Counted from the stretch's first letter, positions 48,017 to 60,596 are shown. The stretch is DNA of 64,000 bases from Plecoglossus altivelis (GCA_036571765.1 BROE01000001.1:5432322-5496321), one strand, 5' to 3'. The notes: a model not told the origin generated them from the letters alone. Numbers and translations are program-made.

Positions 48017-51000
48017 TCAGGGCTGGCAAAAACAAGAGGTAATGGAGAGAACAGTGCGGAGTTCTCCATGTTGGTCGTGGAAAATGTGTCTTTCGTTGCC
48101 TTGAGGAACACAGGAGTTGGCTGCTCTGTCAGCCCATAGCTGGCACTGGTCTGGATCTGAGGGACTCCTTTGGTGAGGAAAGACAGACTTTTACAACGTG
48201 TACTTCAGTACCTCAGAAGTGCACTGACATGATTTACTGTAATGCTCAAATCTACTGTGTGCAATATCTGCACTTATCTGTATAGAGTTAGGTTTTGACA
48301 CATTTCTGCAATGCTTAATAAAACATAAATGTAAGCTATCAAAGTGTCAACTGGACAGAGAACAGGCCATGTTTAAACGCAAACACTTCAACTTTCATGA
48401 GTGTTCCTGGGTGTTAGAACTAACAAGCAGTTGGGGTGAGAGTGAGAAGGGAGGGTGCTTTGCCAACAGCTGTGCTCATGCTTACCTGAGGAGACAACGG
48501 TTTCCTGGGGTGCAGCTTCCCAAACATCTGCCCACATCTATTTCCTGTGGAACATTAGCAACACAGAGACAAGGCAATCAGCTCCCTGCATGCCGCAAAT
48601 ACTGGTCTGATTGTGTGAGGGGGGGGGGGGGGGATCTTCTACTTAGCATGGTAAGTGCTTTGATTTGACACCTGCAGTGACCATTTGTGTTTGCTTGCCT
48701 TACACCTTTTGTGAGAGGGGTGGCAGACAGTCTCAATTCAAACTGAATTCCTGAATTCCTTCCTGTTCTGAGTGGCAAAATACGTACAATATATCCTCTA
48801 AACAATATTGAGTTAACTATTATTATCGAAGGGAATGTTTTTAATCTGTGAGTGAAACCTGTTTAAGAAACCATTTTTTATATTATTTGTTTCATATACA
48901 GTCTTTTTTTATCCTGTGCCATTGAATATGCCTGCTTCCAGGAATTATACCCTGGATCTATAACATGGTTTTTATTTAATAGAATTTCATTCAAGTTTTA
49001 CTTTGTTGCAAGTGTGCTACCACTTGTTATATAGACCCACATAATAAAGTTGAATTAGTAAAAAAACCAACAACTTCATTTTCCTTTTGAAGCAAGGGTT
49101 CGACTTGAGAGACATCCTAACATAGCCTGTGTATTGGCACAAATGTTTTAAGTGTACAGAACACACATCCTATAGCTTTATACAGATGGCTATCATACAG
49201 CATGCACGGTAACGACCAACTAAATTGGATTAGAATGTCTGGGAGGGAAATGAATTCACAATTAGAGTTGCCTCGTTACTGTGTCTGACACCCATGTTAG
49301 AATCTTGAACTCCCTTGTTCCTTGATCACAGGGACAGACGGTGTGAAATCGAATTAAATCAAAGAGGTCAAGCTGTTAATCAGCCAAGACCGAGACTGCA
49401 TTTTGACGGTGATGCGATCATTCACGGTGAGAATATACATGTGAAACAGAATCCTTCTCCCACCTTCAGCCTCTCCTGTTTGACTCCATCTGCGCTGTCG
49501 ATGAGCTCGTAATAGTATTCCAAATATGGAACCCTGTAGCAGTTTTCCTTTAGCTCACAAGCCTCCACAGTCTGGATGAGGTCCACTTTGTTGGGGGTCT
49601 CCACAAGGGCAGAGTCAAACTTTGTGGGAATGCAGGAGAATCCCTCTGAAAATGATAGTTATGATAGTTAACTATAAATGATGGATATGGAACATTTATC
49701 TGGGCCACAGAACATAATTATTTCAGGAGCAGGAAGTCATTATCTCTTGTTTGCAGACTTGGGTTAAAAACAGGTGAACTATTGAATATGGGCATTGATG
49801 CTGATCAGACACACCAGCTGAAATATTAAGGATTTGTCTAATCGATTTAAGACCTTGGGCAGCAGAAATGTGTCTTTTGGCTGTCTATCATCTATCTCAG
49901 TGCTTGCATCTTACAGATTTTTGTATTAAATAACAAACTACCATAGACGTGAATCTGTCATATGCTACAGTAAGCGAGTGAGCGTCGCTTGACTTCTAAA
50001 TCACCAGAAATAGGTAAGCTACAGTAGGGCACAATGGTTTAGCCTATTTATGTCATTCGTTTCTGTGCGTTGAGACTGTAGGCTTAAGAGGAGTGCATGA
50101 CCTACCTGAAAAACCCTTCGATTTCGAGCATCCTCCTACGTCAATGACGATCTCGTACGGGGTTTCGTAGAAGTATGTCTTGAGCACCGGTACTCGAACA
50201 CATTGGGACAGTTTGGTTTCACATTGGCATTCTTCGATGACCTCCACTTCCCGCAGACCTTCAAACAAAAGCACCCGTTCTACTCTCATCCCGGTCGGCT
50301 CACAAATGTGGTTTCTTCCGCACGACGGGATGTGGCCCAAACTTTCCGGGCCTTCTCGAGTCGCAGGTTCGCGCACCTTAACCTTTATGTAGAAAAATAG
50401 CAATGCTCAGATAACATCCCTGCAGATATGTCTAAACGGAAATGTGTTTCTGCATCCTTAAGTGAAAATAATCTGTTCCCATTAGTAATACTGCAACAAG
50501 CATATTGACTTAGAGAAATAGCCTATAGATGGGTAACAGGCTGTGTTCTGGTCGGAGAAGCTCTCTGCAATTGTGAAAAATCATACTTCAATGAAATTGA
50601 TTCTTTTGCACAAATGTGTTGGGTCCGTGCACGTCGTCATTAAATAAAAAGCAGGGCACATCAAATACTACGATATTATGAATATCTTTGTTAGATTGTT
50701 AACTGATATGACAATTTGTAACGAAACTGTAGGCTATAGCTACAATAAACATATATTGGTCAAAAAGAGAAACAAATAAACATACACGTACGCATGCACT
50801 TATCTTATTTATAACAATGTAAAGCCTTTTAAAAACAGCATCTCATTTAATGACACAAGATCGCCCCCTTGTGGTCTTCTGCAAAATCGTGTATCCCATC
50901 GCCTACCTTTTTACTTCTGAGGTACTCCAGCATCGAGGTGTGTTTGGAATATCCCTGATGTCCAGACTCATGCGCGCTCCTTGGTGTTCCCCCACAATGT

Positions 51001-51963
51001 GACCTGCACATTCCCACATCAACATTAACAGGTCTTCCAGATATATCTGAGGAGGATAAAATATATATTAGATTACATTGTAAAAGGGACACAACATCCC
51101 ATGAATAATGAATTATATGTTCCATTCTTGCAGACTTGGTGGAGGAAGCTTGCTGGTATATTGCTTGTTACTCAAGAGAAAAAGTATTGAAATAGTAAAT
51201 AGTAAATAGTATTGAATGTCAAAATTCTACTTCAGATAATAGCTCTCAAAAGTCAATTCTTGTTTACCTTGTCCGATATAAACAAAGTGGCTTAGTCTTT
51301 TGCAGCATGCTCTCTGTGTGAACAGGTTATGCTGATCTGCAGGCTTGCTCAGCACTGCTGACACTGGAGGAAGAGAGCACAGATAGACACACATCAGTGG
51401 TTGTTCACCTTGACAGTAACACAGACAGCTCTTCATGACATCCTCTCCAGTAGTTCAATATGATCGAAGTGACATTATAGATTCAGTATTTTATATGAAA
51501 CCTACAAATATTACACACGATTTGATGTAATGTTCCACTTGTAAAACCCTCAGAGAAACATGATTGAGTAAAACCCCATAGCTGACAAACATGGAATTTG
51601 AATGAAAGAAAACGATTTTGTCAAAAATACAAATACCCAAGATGTTTAGAAAAACATTACCAGCATAAACGATTTCACTGACGTCTAATATTGAACGTCA
51701 GTAGCAACCTTATTGGCATTAGTCACACAGCACATTTCACAGCACTTTCCAAGCCCCCTCTTTCACTCTAAACCGATGTCATCCACTCTGACAGTGAAGT
51801 ATTGAGCACCACCTCAAGACTCGAGAAAACTCTTTCTAGCCCGCCAATAGATATCCCTGACCTTACACATTCCTGAGGTGAAATGGGAGAGAAACCAACA
51901 GTACTTACACCCTTGATGAAAAGCACACAGCAGAACGAGCAGGCAAGGCTGCAGTATATCCAT
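48017..51963 (-). CDS. pnhd: Pinhead, secreted cysteine-rich embryonic factor
   Basis: Secreted cysteine-rich protein that acts with ADMP/BMP signalling in chordate embryos. Seven coding exons: 51909-51963, 51268-51363, 50907-51046, 50106-50382, 49464-49645, 48486-48544, 48017-48167; 319 residues. Signal peptide MDILQPCLLVLLCAFHQG. Cysteine-rich blocks follow: CCKRLSHFVYIGQ, GMCRSHCGG, SCGRNHICEPTG with ECQCETKLSQC, the second knot-like module (FSCIPTKF, VEACELKENCYRVP, GRCLGSC) and a C-terminal SCFCQP. This resembles a CTCK/cystine-knot arrangement. Identification as Pinhead rests on the length, signal peptide, knot pattern and on being the direct co-oriented neighbour of admp, as in other chordates. 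I could not align it here. All introns are GT-AG and phases agree. A TATA box precedes it at 52031. Confidence 0.85.
48619..48633. repeat. Poly-G run (15 bases)
   Basis: Homopolymer of 15 G on the plus strand (C on the pnhd sense strand), about 75 bases upstream of pnhd exon 6 in its intron. Long enough to form G-quadruplex DNA and prone to slippage. Confidence 0.9.
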
Positions 51964-52030
51964 GGCTGTAGTCCTTACAGTAGGAGAACAGCTGTCAGAG
52001 TGGCCCTTCTGACTCCAACTCCCTCTCTGA

Positions 52031-52038
52031 TATTTATA
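52031..52038 (-). promoter_or_regulatory. pnhd: pnhd TATA box
   Basis: Minus-strand TATAAATA 68-75 bases upstream of the pnhd ATG (51963). It implies a start near 52005 and a 5' UTR of about 40 bases. Confidence 0.65.
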
Positions 52039-52044
52039 CAAGCT

Positions 52045-54880
52045 CTCGCTTTGGCCCCAAATGTCACCAAGGAAACAGGGCTCCCAAGTGGAGCTAATCA
52101 AATTTCCACTCTTAGCTGAAACCTTGTGTCTTCAGGCGGAGATCGACTTCAAAGGCTGTCTCCAAAGCATTGGGGCTTCTCATCGACTGGCCTGCTTCTA
52201 GCCTGGGTTGGGAGTGTGTGTGTTGACCGGGCCCAACCTCTCCTTAATGAAGTGCTTAAGTAGGCTTGAGCCATTCAGGGGCTCTCATTCAAAGGTATTC
52301 ATCATCTTTTATCTTAAGGAAAGGTGTTTAGCACCAGGACATAAAACAGAAGCTGTCCTAAGCACATAAACAGGATCAGCATGTGGGAAGAGCCCTCTCA
52401 GTGGGGCGCCAGCACCTTTGTGTCTATTCAACGTGGCACCAAATGGTCCGTTTTTTTTCTCAAAGCAGCGTAAGTCTCTGGAATCCCAGGTCTGTCCCTT
52501 TCTCCCTCTGCTTTTCAGTCTGTTTCTCTCCTATTCCCTCACCATGAAATCAGACACGATCCACCAGGCCTTTCCCTGATCTTTCTGAGTCTGCCTTAAC
52601 ATCTCCACATTTTCTTCAGCAGAAAAAGTCTTTGTGTGGATCATCTCGTCATAGTGGTGTTAAACCCATTAATCTACGTAATAGTCAGTCTTTGATGTAT
52701 TTTCTTGATCCTGTATCATCTCATCTGAGGGGGGATTAGGTAATCACCTCTGCATTCACACCTTGATTAGGCCCAAGTTTCAGGTTTTACTCTCCCTTCA
52801 TCAAATTAGAGCGGGTTGTTTAACCAAACCTTTACAATCCACCCCAGTTGCCAATCCTAGTTCATTTATGTTCAATGTTGACAAAGAGTTGACAACAATA
52901 TAATAGAAGAAATCCCCAAATAGAACCTTCGCAATTGTGGTAATTCCCAGTTGTTGTGTTTTTACATTTAATTGGATAAAATAAATACACTAAATAACAA
53001 ATCCTAATTTGCAGGATAAAATGTAAAGGTTACTTTTTTTGTAAAACAAAATAGACTTTTATAATGTTAGTTTCCCAGGTGTGTTTTATAATGGGATGTC
53101 TATCCTTCCATAGTTAAACCCTTGTCTTGTTTAGAAATTGAAATAGATAGAGTGGTAACAAATAGTAAAATAAACATCAACTAAAGTAACTAAAACGTCA
53201 GAGGAACTATTATTATTTTCTTCAGAAAAAAAGCAGGAATGAAAATGTTATTGATCTCTGTCAACATCCATTCAAGTAATCCACCGTGTCCTTTGACAGC
53301 AATTCTAGAAGAAATAGTTCCTCTTCACTATGTTCATTATAGGATTTACTGGTTGTATTTACATAAGTAACAACATGAAGTCAGATACTACAAGAACCAG
53401 ACCAAATATGAACTGTATTTTGCATGTAAATTAAATACAGTCTTCATGTTTGTTTTTCATATGAAAGAGTGTCTTACCTGTTTATATGACTTGTGCTGAA
53501 CTAACCACATATTCACACAGGAACGTCTTAATCAAATCTAACCACCTAGCTCTTTTTACCTGAACTCATTGACAGCTTGACACTTGTCTGCTGTGCTGAA
53601 ATATAATATAGGTCAGTCGTAAGAAGCCATAAGTTGGTCTGATATGAATGCATGTGTGGCTACACGTGCATCCTGCACATGCAGTGATGACTCAGTCCCT
53701 GTTCATAATGGGAAGGATTATCACTGAGCTGCTAGTCAGTAACACTACTTGGGAGTCTACCTACTTGCTCAGCATTTGACCCCTTAGTAGTCCCGTCTGG
53801 TTTAGCCAGAGGTCATAGCCAGAGACTCCTAGTGCAGAACCGCTGGGTGTGTCCACGTCTGGCCTCCTTGTCTGGGTCTGGGTCACTGGGTCTGGGTCAC
53901 TGGGTCTGGGTCACTGGGTCTGGGTCTGGCCCTTTCAAGGGGAAACAAAAGCTGTCAGCTGATAGTCTGCCAAATCTAGATCTAATCGTGGTGGACATTG
54001 GTCTCCCTGATGGACAACAGCAAGATTCTGGTCCCTTCCCTCCCTGTCCATCCACCTGCCTGTGATGCTGCGCCAATGACAGTGCCCCAGCCCTGTGGCT
54101 ACCTCTGTTTAAACTGCCATGTACCAACTATGACCCAAGTTGAACACTGGATGTTAGTGTTTCAACAGCTGTTGCCACTTCCCTGCTGTATGACTGTTTA
54201 GCTTGTCTTCCGCACCTCTTTCACCGACTGTCTCCGGAGGAGGGGATTCCTCACCCGATCAAACCTCTCAAGGTTTCTTGCATTTTTAAAATATCTTTTT
54301 ATTTTCAGAGGTTTTTCTTTCTGGAGCTTTGAGGGGCAGTTCTATGGGCACATGCAAAGCCCTTTGTGAAATGTCTTGTAAAAGGCTTGTACCCAATACA
54401 TTTTTATTTGAAGCGAGTTGAGTTGACTCTTTAAATATCAACGTCTCCCATTGAAACTGCAGCCTACTATTGTTCACTATAATAGCACACAGTTCAGTAC
54501 AAAAGACAATGCTGTGGCCCTGTCCCTCTGCCGATCCCTTAATGTGACACGTGTGGGTAATCCTCCCAGTGTCTGTCTGACTGTCTGCAACATGTGTCAA
54601 GTGTTAGACAGCTACCCATCTTGGGCTGATCCAGTATGTCTGTGTGGGAGGAGTCCCCAAGAAGGATTACAGGAGCTTGATAACTCCACTTGATCAAGAC
54701 AGGGGGATGATAAGACGAGACGGAGTTTGGGAAGCGAGTGGGTTTTTACTAGAAACTCTTCAGGAGAGGTTGTGGATTGTCACCTCGCTCCTCAGAAGTT
54801 AGTTGTAAAACAGGAGGAGATAACATCAGCACAGACTGGTTGATTCTGAGATCTGTGGCGGACTAAGCGACCAGACAGCA
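52045..54880. other. Divergent intergenic region between pnhd and nim1k
   Basis: About 2.8 kb upstream of two divergent genes. No exon is recognised. It contains a 14-bp tandem repeat at 53870-53938 and AT-rich DNA at 52860-53470. This stretch should hold regulatory DNA of pnhd. Confidence 0.5.
53870..53938. repeat. 14-bp tandem repeat
   Basis: Four to five copies of TCTGGGTCACTGGG, ending in a partial unit. Intergenic. The short plus-strand open frame over it is low complexity and not a gene. Confidence 0.9.
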
Positions 54881-54885
54881 TCCAC

Positions 54886-54891
54886 TATAAA
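54886..54891 (+). promoter_or_regulatory. Candidate nim1k TATA box
   Basis: TATAAA about 190 bases upstream of the kinase ATG (55079), giving a 5' UTR near 160 bases. Supported only by position and sequence. Confidence 0.45.
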
Positions 54892-55078
54892 CAGATGTTC
54901 TGCCGATCTGCTTGGTCATATTCTACAAGGTTAAGTGCTTGCTTGATACTTCCACCGGCGTCTTCCTACACCAATCAATAGTGACTGACGAGGTCCTTCT
55001 CAAAGAGCTTGGAGGACCGCTCAGAGGAGCAGTAAATCCACAGCCAGAATCCACAGCATCAGATACGGACTGCCAACC

Positions 55079-57563
55079 ATGATGTCTGCGGACAAGCAAA
55101 AATGTGTCAAAACTGTGAAAAACAACAGCGCCATGAAAGGAAGCGTGCCATGTGAGTACAGACGTGAAGGACTGATGTCTCATCCTGATAGTGCTTGAAT
55201 AATCAAAGGTTTTGTTGATTGTCATGCTCTCTGTGTCTCTCTCACCACTCCAGGTAAACTGCCTCAGAAGAAGCTGGCACCACGCTATGCCGAGGTGCTC
55301 CCTGATGAGAAGGAAAGACAGAATGAGAGGAAGAAGAAGGGCACACATTTCAAGAACAAGGAGAACATACTAAAGACAGCCGTCGCCACAGATGTGCAGC
55401 AGGTGAAATCACACACGGCGCTCGAGAGGGCGTTGCACGACCTGTCACACACAGAGCGAGTGATGAACGACATCACCCTGGGACGGAGGGTGGCGTTCTA
55501 CGAGTTGAGAGGAGAGATTGGATGTGGAAATTTCTCCAAAGTCAAACTGGGGATTCATGATCTGACAAAAGGTGAGACAAACCAATGCTAAATTAGTTCT
55601 AATTTAACCGACTGACTCAGTATTAGAACGGAAAGGAATTGATGGTAGTAAATGTATTTATACATTGAGTTTAGCCCATAAACTTTTGTATGGAAGTTTA
55701 TCCTGCTGCCTGTTGTCAGAAAGGCGATCACCAAGTTTAGGTTACTCAGCAAATTGCAACAGAAGCTATAAACATGTTTGTGTGTTTGTGTTTTGTGTAC
55801 CACAGCTGATGGGGTAAACTCATGTTTTCTCAATTTAAATGTAGCCTTTTGCTAGTTTCTGATAAAGTGGCTGTCCGCATGTGTGGGGAAAGAACATGTT
55901 TAAGCAGCTTGACTTGACTACTTCACTAGCAGGTACCTCACCTCCACATTCAAAGTGAATGTGAACAGTCAGTCGGTTCCTCACATGGCCACAGGAGGCA
56001 GCAGAAAGCCAGCCTGTTATGTTTTCAACACGCTGGTCTGAAGGGATCCAAACTAGGTTAATCCAGACTACAGGTGACAATTGCTAATCTCACCAACTAC
56101 TCCCTCACCAACTAGTTTGTTTTATTTTTCCCATGTGACTGATGTTGCAGCAGACCCAGAGTAGGTTTAAAGGATTAAGCATAAACTGAGAAATTGGATG
56201 AAGGAAACAAAACGTAGGCAGATCACAAACCTTGCACTCTGTACCACGTGTCTCACTGTCTCTCTGTCCCTATCTGTCTCTCCCTCTCTCTTGTGTTGCG
56301 GCTCTCAGAGAGAGTAGCAGTCAAAATCCTGGACAAAGTTCGGCAGGACAAGCAGTTGCACTCACTGTATGCCTCTGAGATCTGCTGTATGGAGAAGCTG
56401 TCCCACCCTAACATAGTGTGTCTCTACGAGGTGGTAGAGACTTTCAAGCGCTTGTACCTCGTGATGGAGTACGCCAGCGGAGGAGAGCTGTTCACCCATA
56501 TCGCCACCAGAGGGCCCCTGTCTGACCTGGAGAGCAAGCTTGTCTTTGCCCAGATCGTGTCAGCTGTCAAACACATGGTGAGCTAGCACCAATGGGCAAT
56601 TGCTCCTGTTGTGAGTATTGTCGAGGGAGATGTCTAGTGATCAGTGCATAAACTTTACCACTCCTATTGAAAAAAATGCAGTTGAATTGTATTGTTGATG
56701 TTTTGCAAAGGCGCCATTTTTCCTCATCTTGGGTTTTTCTCCCTGACCTTCTTCGTCATTATATGTTTCGAGCCTTATTTCATTTTTCTTTTCTTTTCTC
56801 CCAGCATGATAACAATATTGTGCACAGGGACCTGAAAGCAGAGAATGTGTTCTACACCACCAGCCACTGCATTAAGGTGGGTGACTTTGGGTTCAGCAGC
56901 GTTTGTCATGCTGGCGATGCCCTCAGCACCTTCTGCGGCTCTCCACCATATGCCGCTCCTGAGCTCTTCAAAAATAAAAGCTACATTGGTCAGAACGCCG
57001 ACATCTGGGCGCTGGGCATCCTGCTGTACTACATGGTGACGGCCACCTTCCCCTTCACCGCTGCCAACCTGAACAGGCTCAAGATCTGCATCCTCCAAGG
57101 CTCCTACACCATCCCAGACTTTGTGCCAGAACCATGCCAGCAAGTCATTAAAGGCATCCTGAGGCCTGTGCCCACAGACCGCCTCAACACAGCCCAGATC
57201 ATGACCAGCAGCTGGCTGACGGGCGTCGACTATCCTCCAGCGTTCCCCAGCGCTTGCCTCACACCAGCCCACCTGGCTGAGCCCGGGCGGGCCCTGAGCC
57301 TGAGCGAGCAGGATGTGAAGGCAGCCCTCCAGGACCTGGGCATCACGGATGCCCACCTACTGACCCAGAGCTGCCTGGACCTCCGGAGTCCCATCACAGG
57401 GGCCTACCGCATCCTGCTGCATCGTATGCACAAGAAGAAGATGGTGGAGGCCACTGGCTTCAGCTCTGTGTATCTCAAAAAGCCGCCTGATAGGAGGAGA
57501 TGGAGTGAGACCACAGTGGCCATGATGACACAGACTCCCTCGGCTGTGTGTGTCATCATGTGA
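55079..57563 (+). CDS. nim1k: NIM1-type AMPK-related Ser/Thr kinase
   Basis: Protein kinase of the CAMK/AMPK-related group, activated by LKB1 in mammals. Four coding exons: 55079-55151, 55254-55571, 56309-56577, 56805-57563; 472 residues (human NIM1K is shorter, about 436). The N-terminus is lysine-rich and low complexity. The kinase domain starts at YELRGEIGCGNFSKVKLG (glycine loop). The ATP lysine is in VAVK (136), the catalytic loop HRDLKAEN at 227, DFG at 247-249, the T-loop threonine in LSTFCGSPPYAAPE at about 262 (LKB1 target type), all intact. After the kinase core a UBA-like segment (QDVKAALQDLGITDAHLL) and RSPITGAYRILLHR follow, as in NIM1. The last four residues are CVIM, a CaaX box; human NIM1K ends CSIL. 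Two tandem ATGs begin the ORF. Paralogue status (nim1k versus a second copy) is undetermined. Confidence 0.9.
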
Positions 57564-57896
57564 AAAGAAGTACAGAAAATATGAAGTGATAAAAACTCTT
57601 TGTCCTTAGATATATTATACAAGAGAGATATCCAAGAGAGTTTGTTAAACTGTGTTACATTTGAACATATTTGTCCTCACTGCAAATCCAATATGAAGAA
57701 TAATTTGTTAATTAAGTGAAGAAAAATAGTTGTACTTTTCACATACGTTGTGACAAATGTGTACATCTTTAACTGTTAAAATGTGCTTCTCTGAGAGAGA
57801 ATTACTATAGGTCTGTGAAATACATTGACCAAGTATATTGCAACTTAAGGGGACTGCCTTAATGAGTTATTCCTTTTGTATTTGGTGTTGTGCTAT

Positions 57897-57902
57897 AATA
57901 AA
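57897..57902 (+). terminator. nim1k: nim1k polyadenylation signal
   Basis: AATAAA about 335 bases after the kinase stop, followed by GT/T-rich DNA. Good candidate for the 3' end. Confidence 0.6.
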
Positions 57903-58580
57903 TATATGGTGTTTTAAGTTACATGTTTTGAAGTTTCCCACACACAACCAACTTGATTAATTGCAACAAGTACAAAACCTTTTACATGACTTCTGGAAAA
58001 TAAGTCTAAATGCAGTACTTTCCCGTGAAGCTGGAAACCTCATTGATCAATCAGTTTTTTCTTGTTTCCCATTTCTCAGAAATGATGCGTAAAGGTGAGG
58101 AAAGATGGGTCCTTTAGGTTGTAGCACTCCAATTGGTTAGTTCTCTTCCTGAGTCCAAATCTTTGTCTTCATCCCCACATAGTGCCCAAGTTAACAGAAC
58201 ATAGAACACAATAAAATCTTAGTTTAAAAGGTAACTCCTGAATGAATATGGTCTCACTTGTGTTTTGATGAATTCTGAGAATGCAAAACGTTCGCTTATC
58301 ATCAAAGTATGAAATTATTTCCAATAGATTAAGGTTGTCTTGCTCAGTCATATTTACTGAACCGTAATCGATTAAAAGCATGTTTTTATCCAAATGTTTA
58401 ATGATTGATTGATGAAACGTTTTGTAATGTAAAAATAAACGTTGTATTGACCTGTTAAAGCAAGTGTAGAGATGAGATTTATTGGATAAAAAGTCCAACT
58501 CGAAATGCAAGACTTTCAGATTTGAAATTATTTTAAAGTAATAATGTAACAATAGAAGTCAAATGTATTCGAAGAATAAG

Positions 58581-58588
58581 TATAAAAG
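58581..58588 (+). promoter_or_regulatory. Candidate TATA box of the TMBIM gene
   Basis: TATAAAAG 187 bases upstream of the chosen ATG (58768), which would start transcription near 58612. Confidence 0.5.
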
Positions 58589-58767
58589 CAACCAGATGAG
58601 TTGCAACATGTGGAAACTCGCATCTTACAAAACGCCCACAAAAAATATTCAAACGTACACCGCTCTTACAACATTTCCATCCTTTTTTTGCTTCCTTTTG
58701 ACACTGTTGCCATAAAACTGGCCAAAACCTTTCACATTTGATTCAAACCTTCATTGCTCCCTCGAAA

Positions 58768-60560
58768 ATGACAGAGGCAGAGAACTACCCTGTTGCTAAG
58801 GAAACTCAAGATTTCTTGAGCTCAAGCGGCTTAGAACCACCTCCATACACCTTTGAAGATCGTGAAGAATCGGACCCCAATCCGGCAGAGGAGCCTCCAG
58901 CCTACTACCCACCTAATACAGGAGCTGCCATTGATCCTACCAAGGAACATCAACCTGAACCCACAACCTATGGAGACCCAGGTATAGCATCTTCAAGTCA
59001 TTTGTCCAGAAGGCTTGATTTAGGTGCGTGCACCGTGTGTGACTGGATTGTTTAAAAAAAAAAAAACGTCTGTTAAGGTTGTGATGAAGACGCAGCAGAA
59101 TCCACTGCTATGCAGGAATCATCACCGGGGCCATTTGATGATAAAACAATCAGGAGAGCATTTATCCGGAAGGTATTGATGACATTGATGTATTGAGGCC
59201 CCTTTGTTTTGGCCCTTGTCTCAGAAAAACAAACACGACTCATCGTTTACTCGAGTCAAGGTTCGTCAGTGTCAGCTGTCTTATCCTTCCATCTCCCAGG
59301 TGTTCAGCATTGTCACGCTACAGCTGGTGGTGACCTTCAGCATCGTGTGTATCTTCACGTTCTCCAGCGTGGTGAAGAAGGCGGTGCAGTCCAACATCTG
59401 GATCTACGTCAGCTCCTATATCATCTTCCTGGTGGTCGCTTTGAGCCTGATCTGGAGCAAGTCCTTCAGTCGGAAGCATCCATGGAATCTGGTGGGCCTG
59501 GTGAGTCACGTTACTGTTTGGTACACCAGCAACGGTTACGTACAAGGGTTGAAGATGAATGAAGGCCTCGCTAACATTGTTTCAATTCAAATGAAAGGCG
59601 AAACGGAAACGGAAATGAGAAATGTGTTCTCTGTTTGGAGATAGTGGTAATCCTGTTTGCGGTGTGTGTCCTCTGACTCTAGATGGTGGTCACACTCAGC
59701 CTTTCCTTCATGACGGGCACGGTTGCCTCTTTCCACGACTCCACAGCTGTGATCATCGCTATGGGAGCCACTCTGGCTATCTCCTTTTCCATCATCATCT
59801 TCTCCACCCAGGTCAGACAAATTCATTGGATGACAGCACTCAAGTGATTTGAATTCAGTGATTTAAAGTGTACAACTCAGTGTCTAAGAAGCACACGTTA
59901 GAACCAGCCCAACCCTGTGTTAGATTCAAATAGGAATATTTCATTTTAGAAAGTTGTGTTGGGTGTTAACACACCTACTTCAATTGCATTCATTTGTCAT
60001 TGCCTGCTGACTGCATGTGTACATTTAATGCCAAAAGACATTCTCCAACAGCTGAATGTTAACAATGAACCAATGTTATCCATGGATGAATTGAAGTATG
60101 CTTTTGTGGTTCCCCCTCTGGGGTAATTGCAGAACTGGGTGAGCTTCTCAGTGTGTTATGGAGCCCTGCTGGTGATTCTGGTGGACCTGCTCATGTTTGG
60201 GATCTTCTGCACATTCTACTACAACAACATTCTGCAGATTGTCTATGGATGTCTGGGAGCCTTACTCTTTGCACTGGTAACACATCATATTCTGAAATGC
60301 CTATGAAGAATCTAATAACAGCAATGTATACAATGTACACAGTTTTAGGTGGTATCCACGAAGATGGATGAGTGTGATTGTTGTCCTGAGTGACTAAAGA
60401 GGACTTCATCTCTTATGACTTCCAGTTTCTGAGCATTGACTGCATGATGGTGGTGCTGTTGGGTCGGTACGGCCTGGACCCTGAGGAGTATGTGTTCGCT
60501 GCCCTCATCATCTACCTGGATATTGTCATGATCTTCTTGTACATTCTGGGGAAGAGATGA
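58768..60560 (+). CDS. Transmembrane BAX-inhibitor-motif (lifeguard) protein
   Basis: Seven-pass membrane protein of the TMBIM/lifeguard family, which controls ER or Golgi Ca2+ leak and restrains apoptosis. Six coding exons: 58768-58981, 59078-59172, 59300-59500, 59683-59811, 60133-60276, 60426-60560; 305 residues. The acidic, proline-rich N-terminus (about 1-105) carries PPPY and PPAY, two PPxY motifs that suit WW domains. IRRAFIRKVFSIVTLQLVVT begins the membrane domain; KHPWNLVGL, FHDSTAVI and DPEEYVFAALIIYLDIVMIFLYIL are family hallmarks. Two aspartates in FLSID and YLDIV match the pair that controls the channel in bacterial homologues. The usual DTQLLLG is DCMMVVLLG here. It looks most like GRINA/LFG1, but FAIM2-type paralogues exist, so no symbol. 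Another in-frame ATG at 58738 is possible; the one at 58768 has the better context. It is convergent with parp2. Confidence 0.88.
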
Positions 60561-60596
60561 ACACCTGGGAGAACCTCCACCTGATACGCATGATCA

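Noticed and set aside
56775..57356. 193-residue antisense open frame over nim1k exon 4
   Set aside because: Long only because the GC-rich kinase exon avoids stops on the other strand; the sense strand carries an intact kinase.
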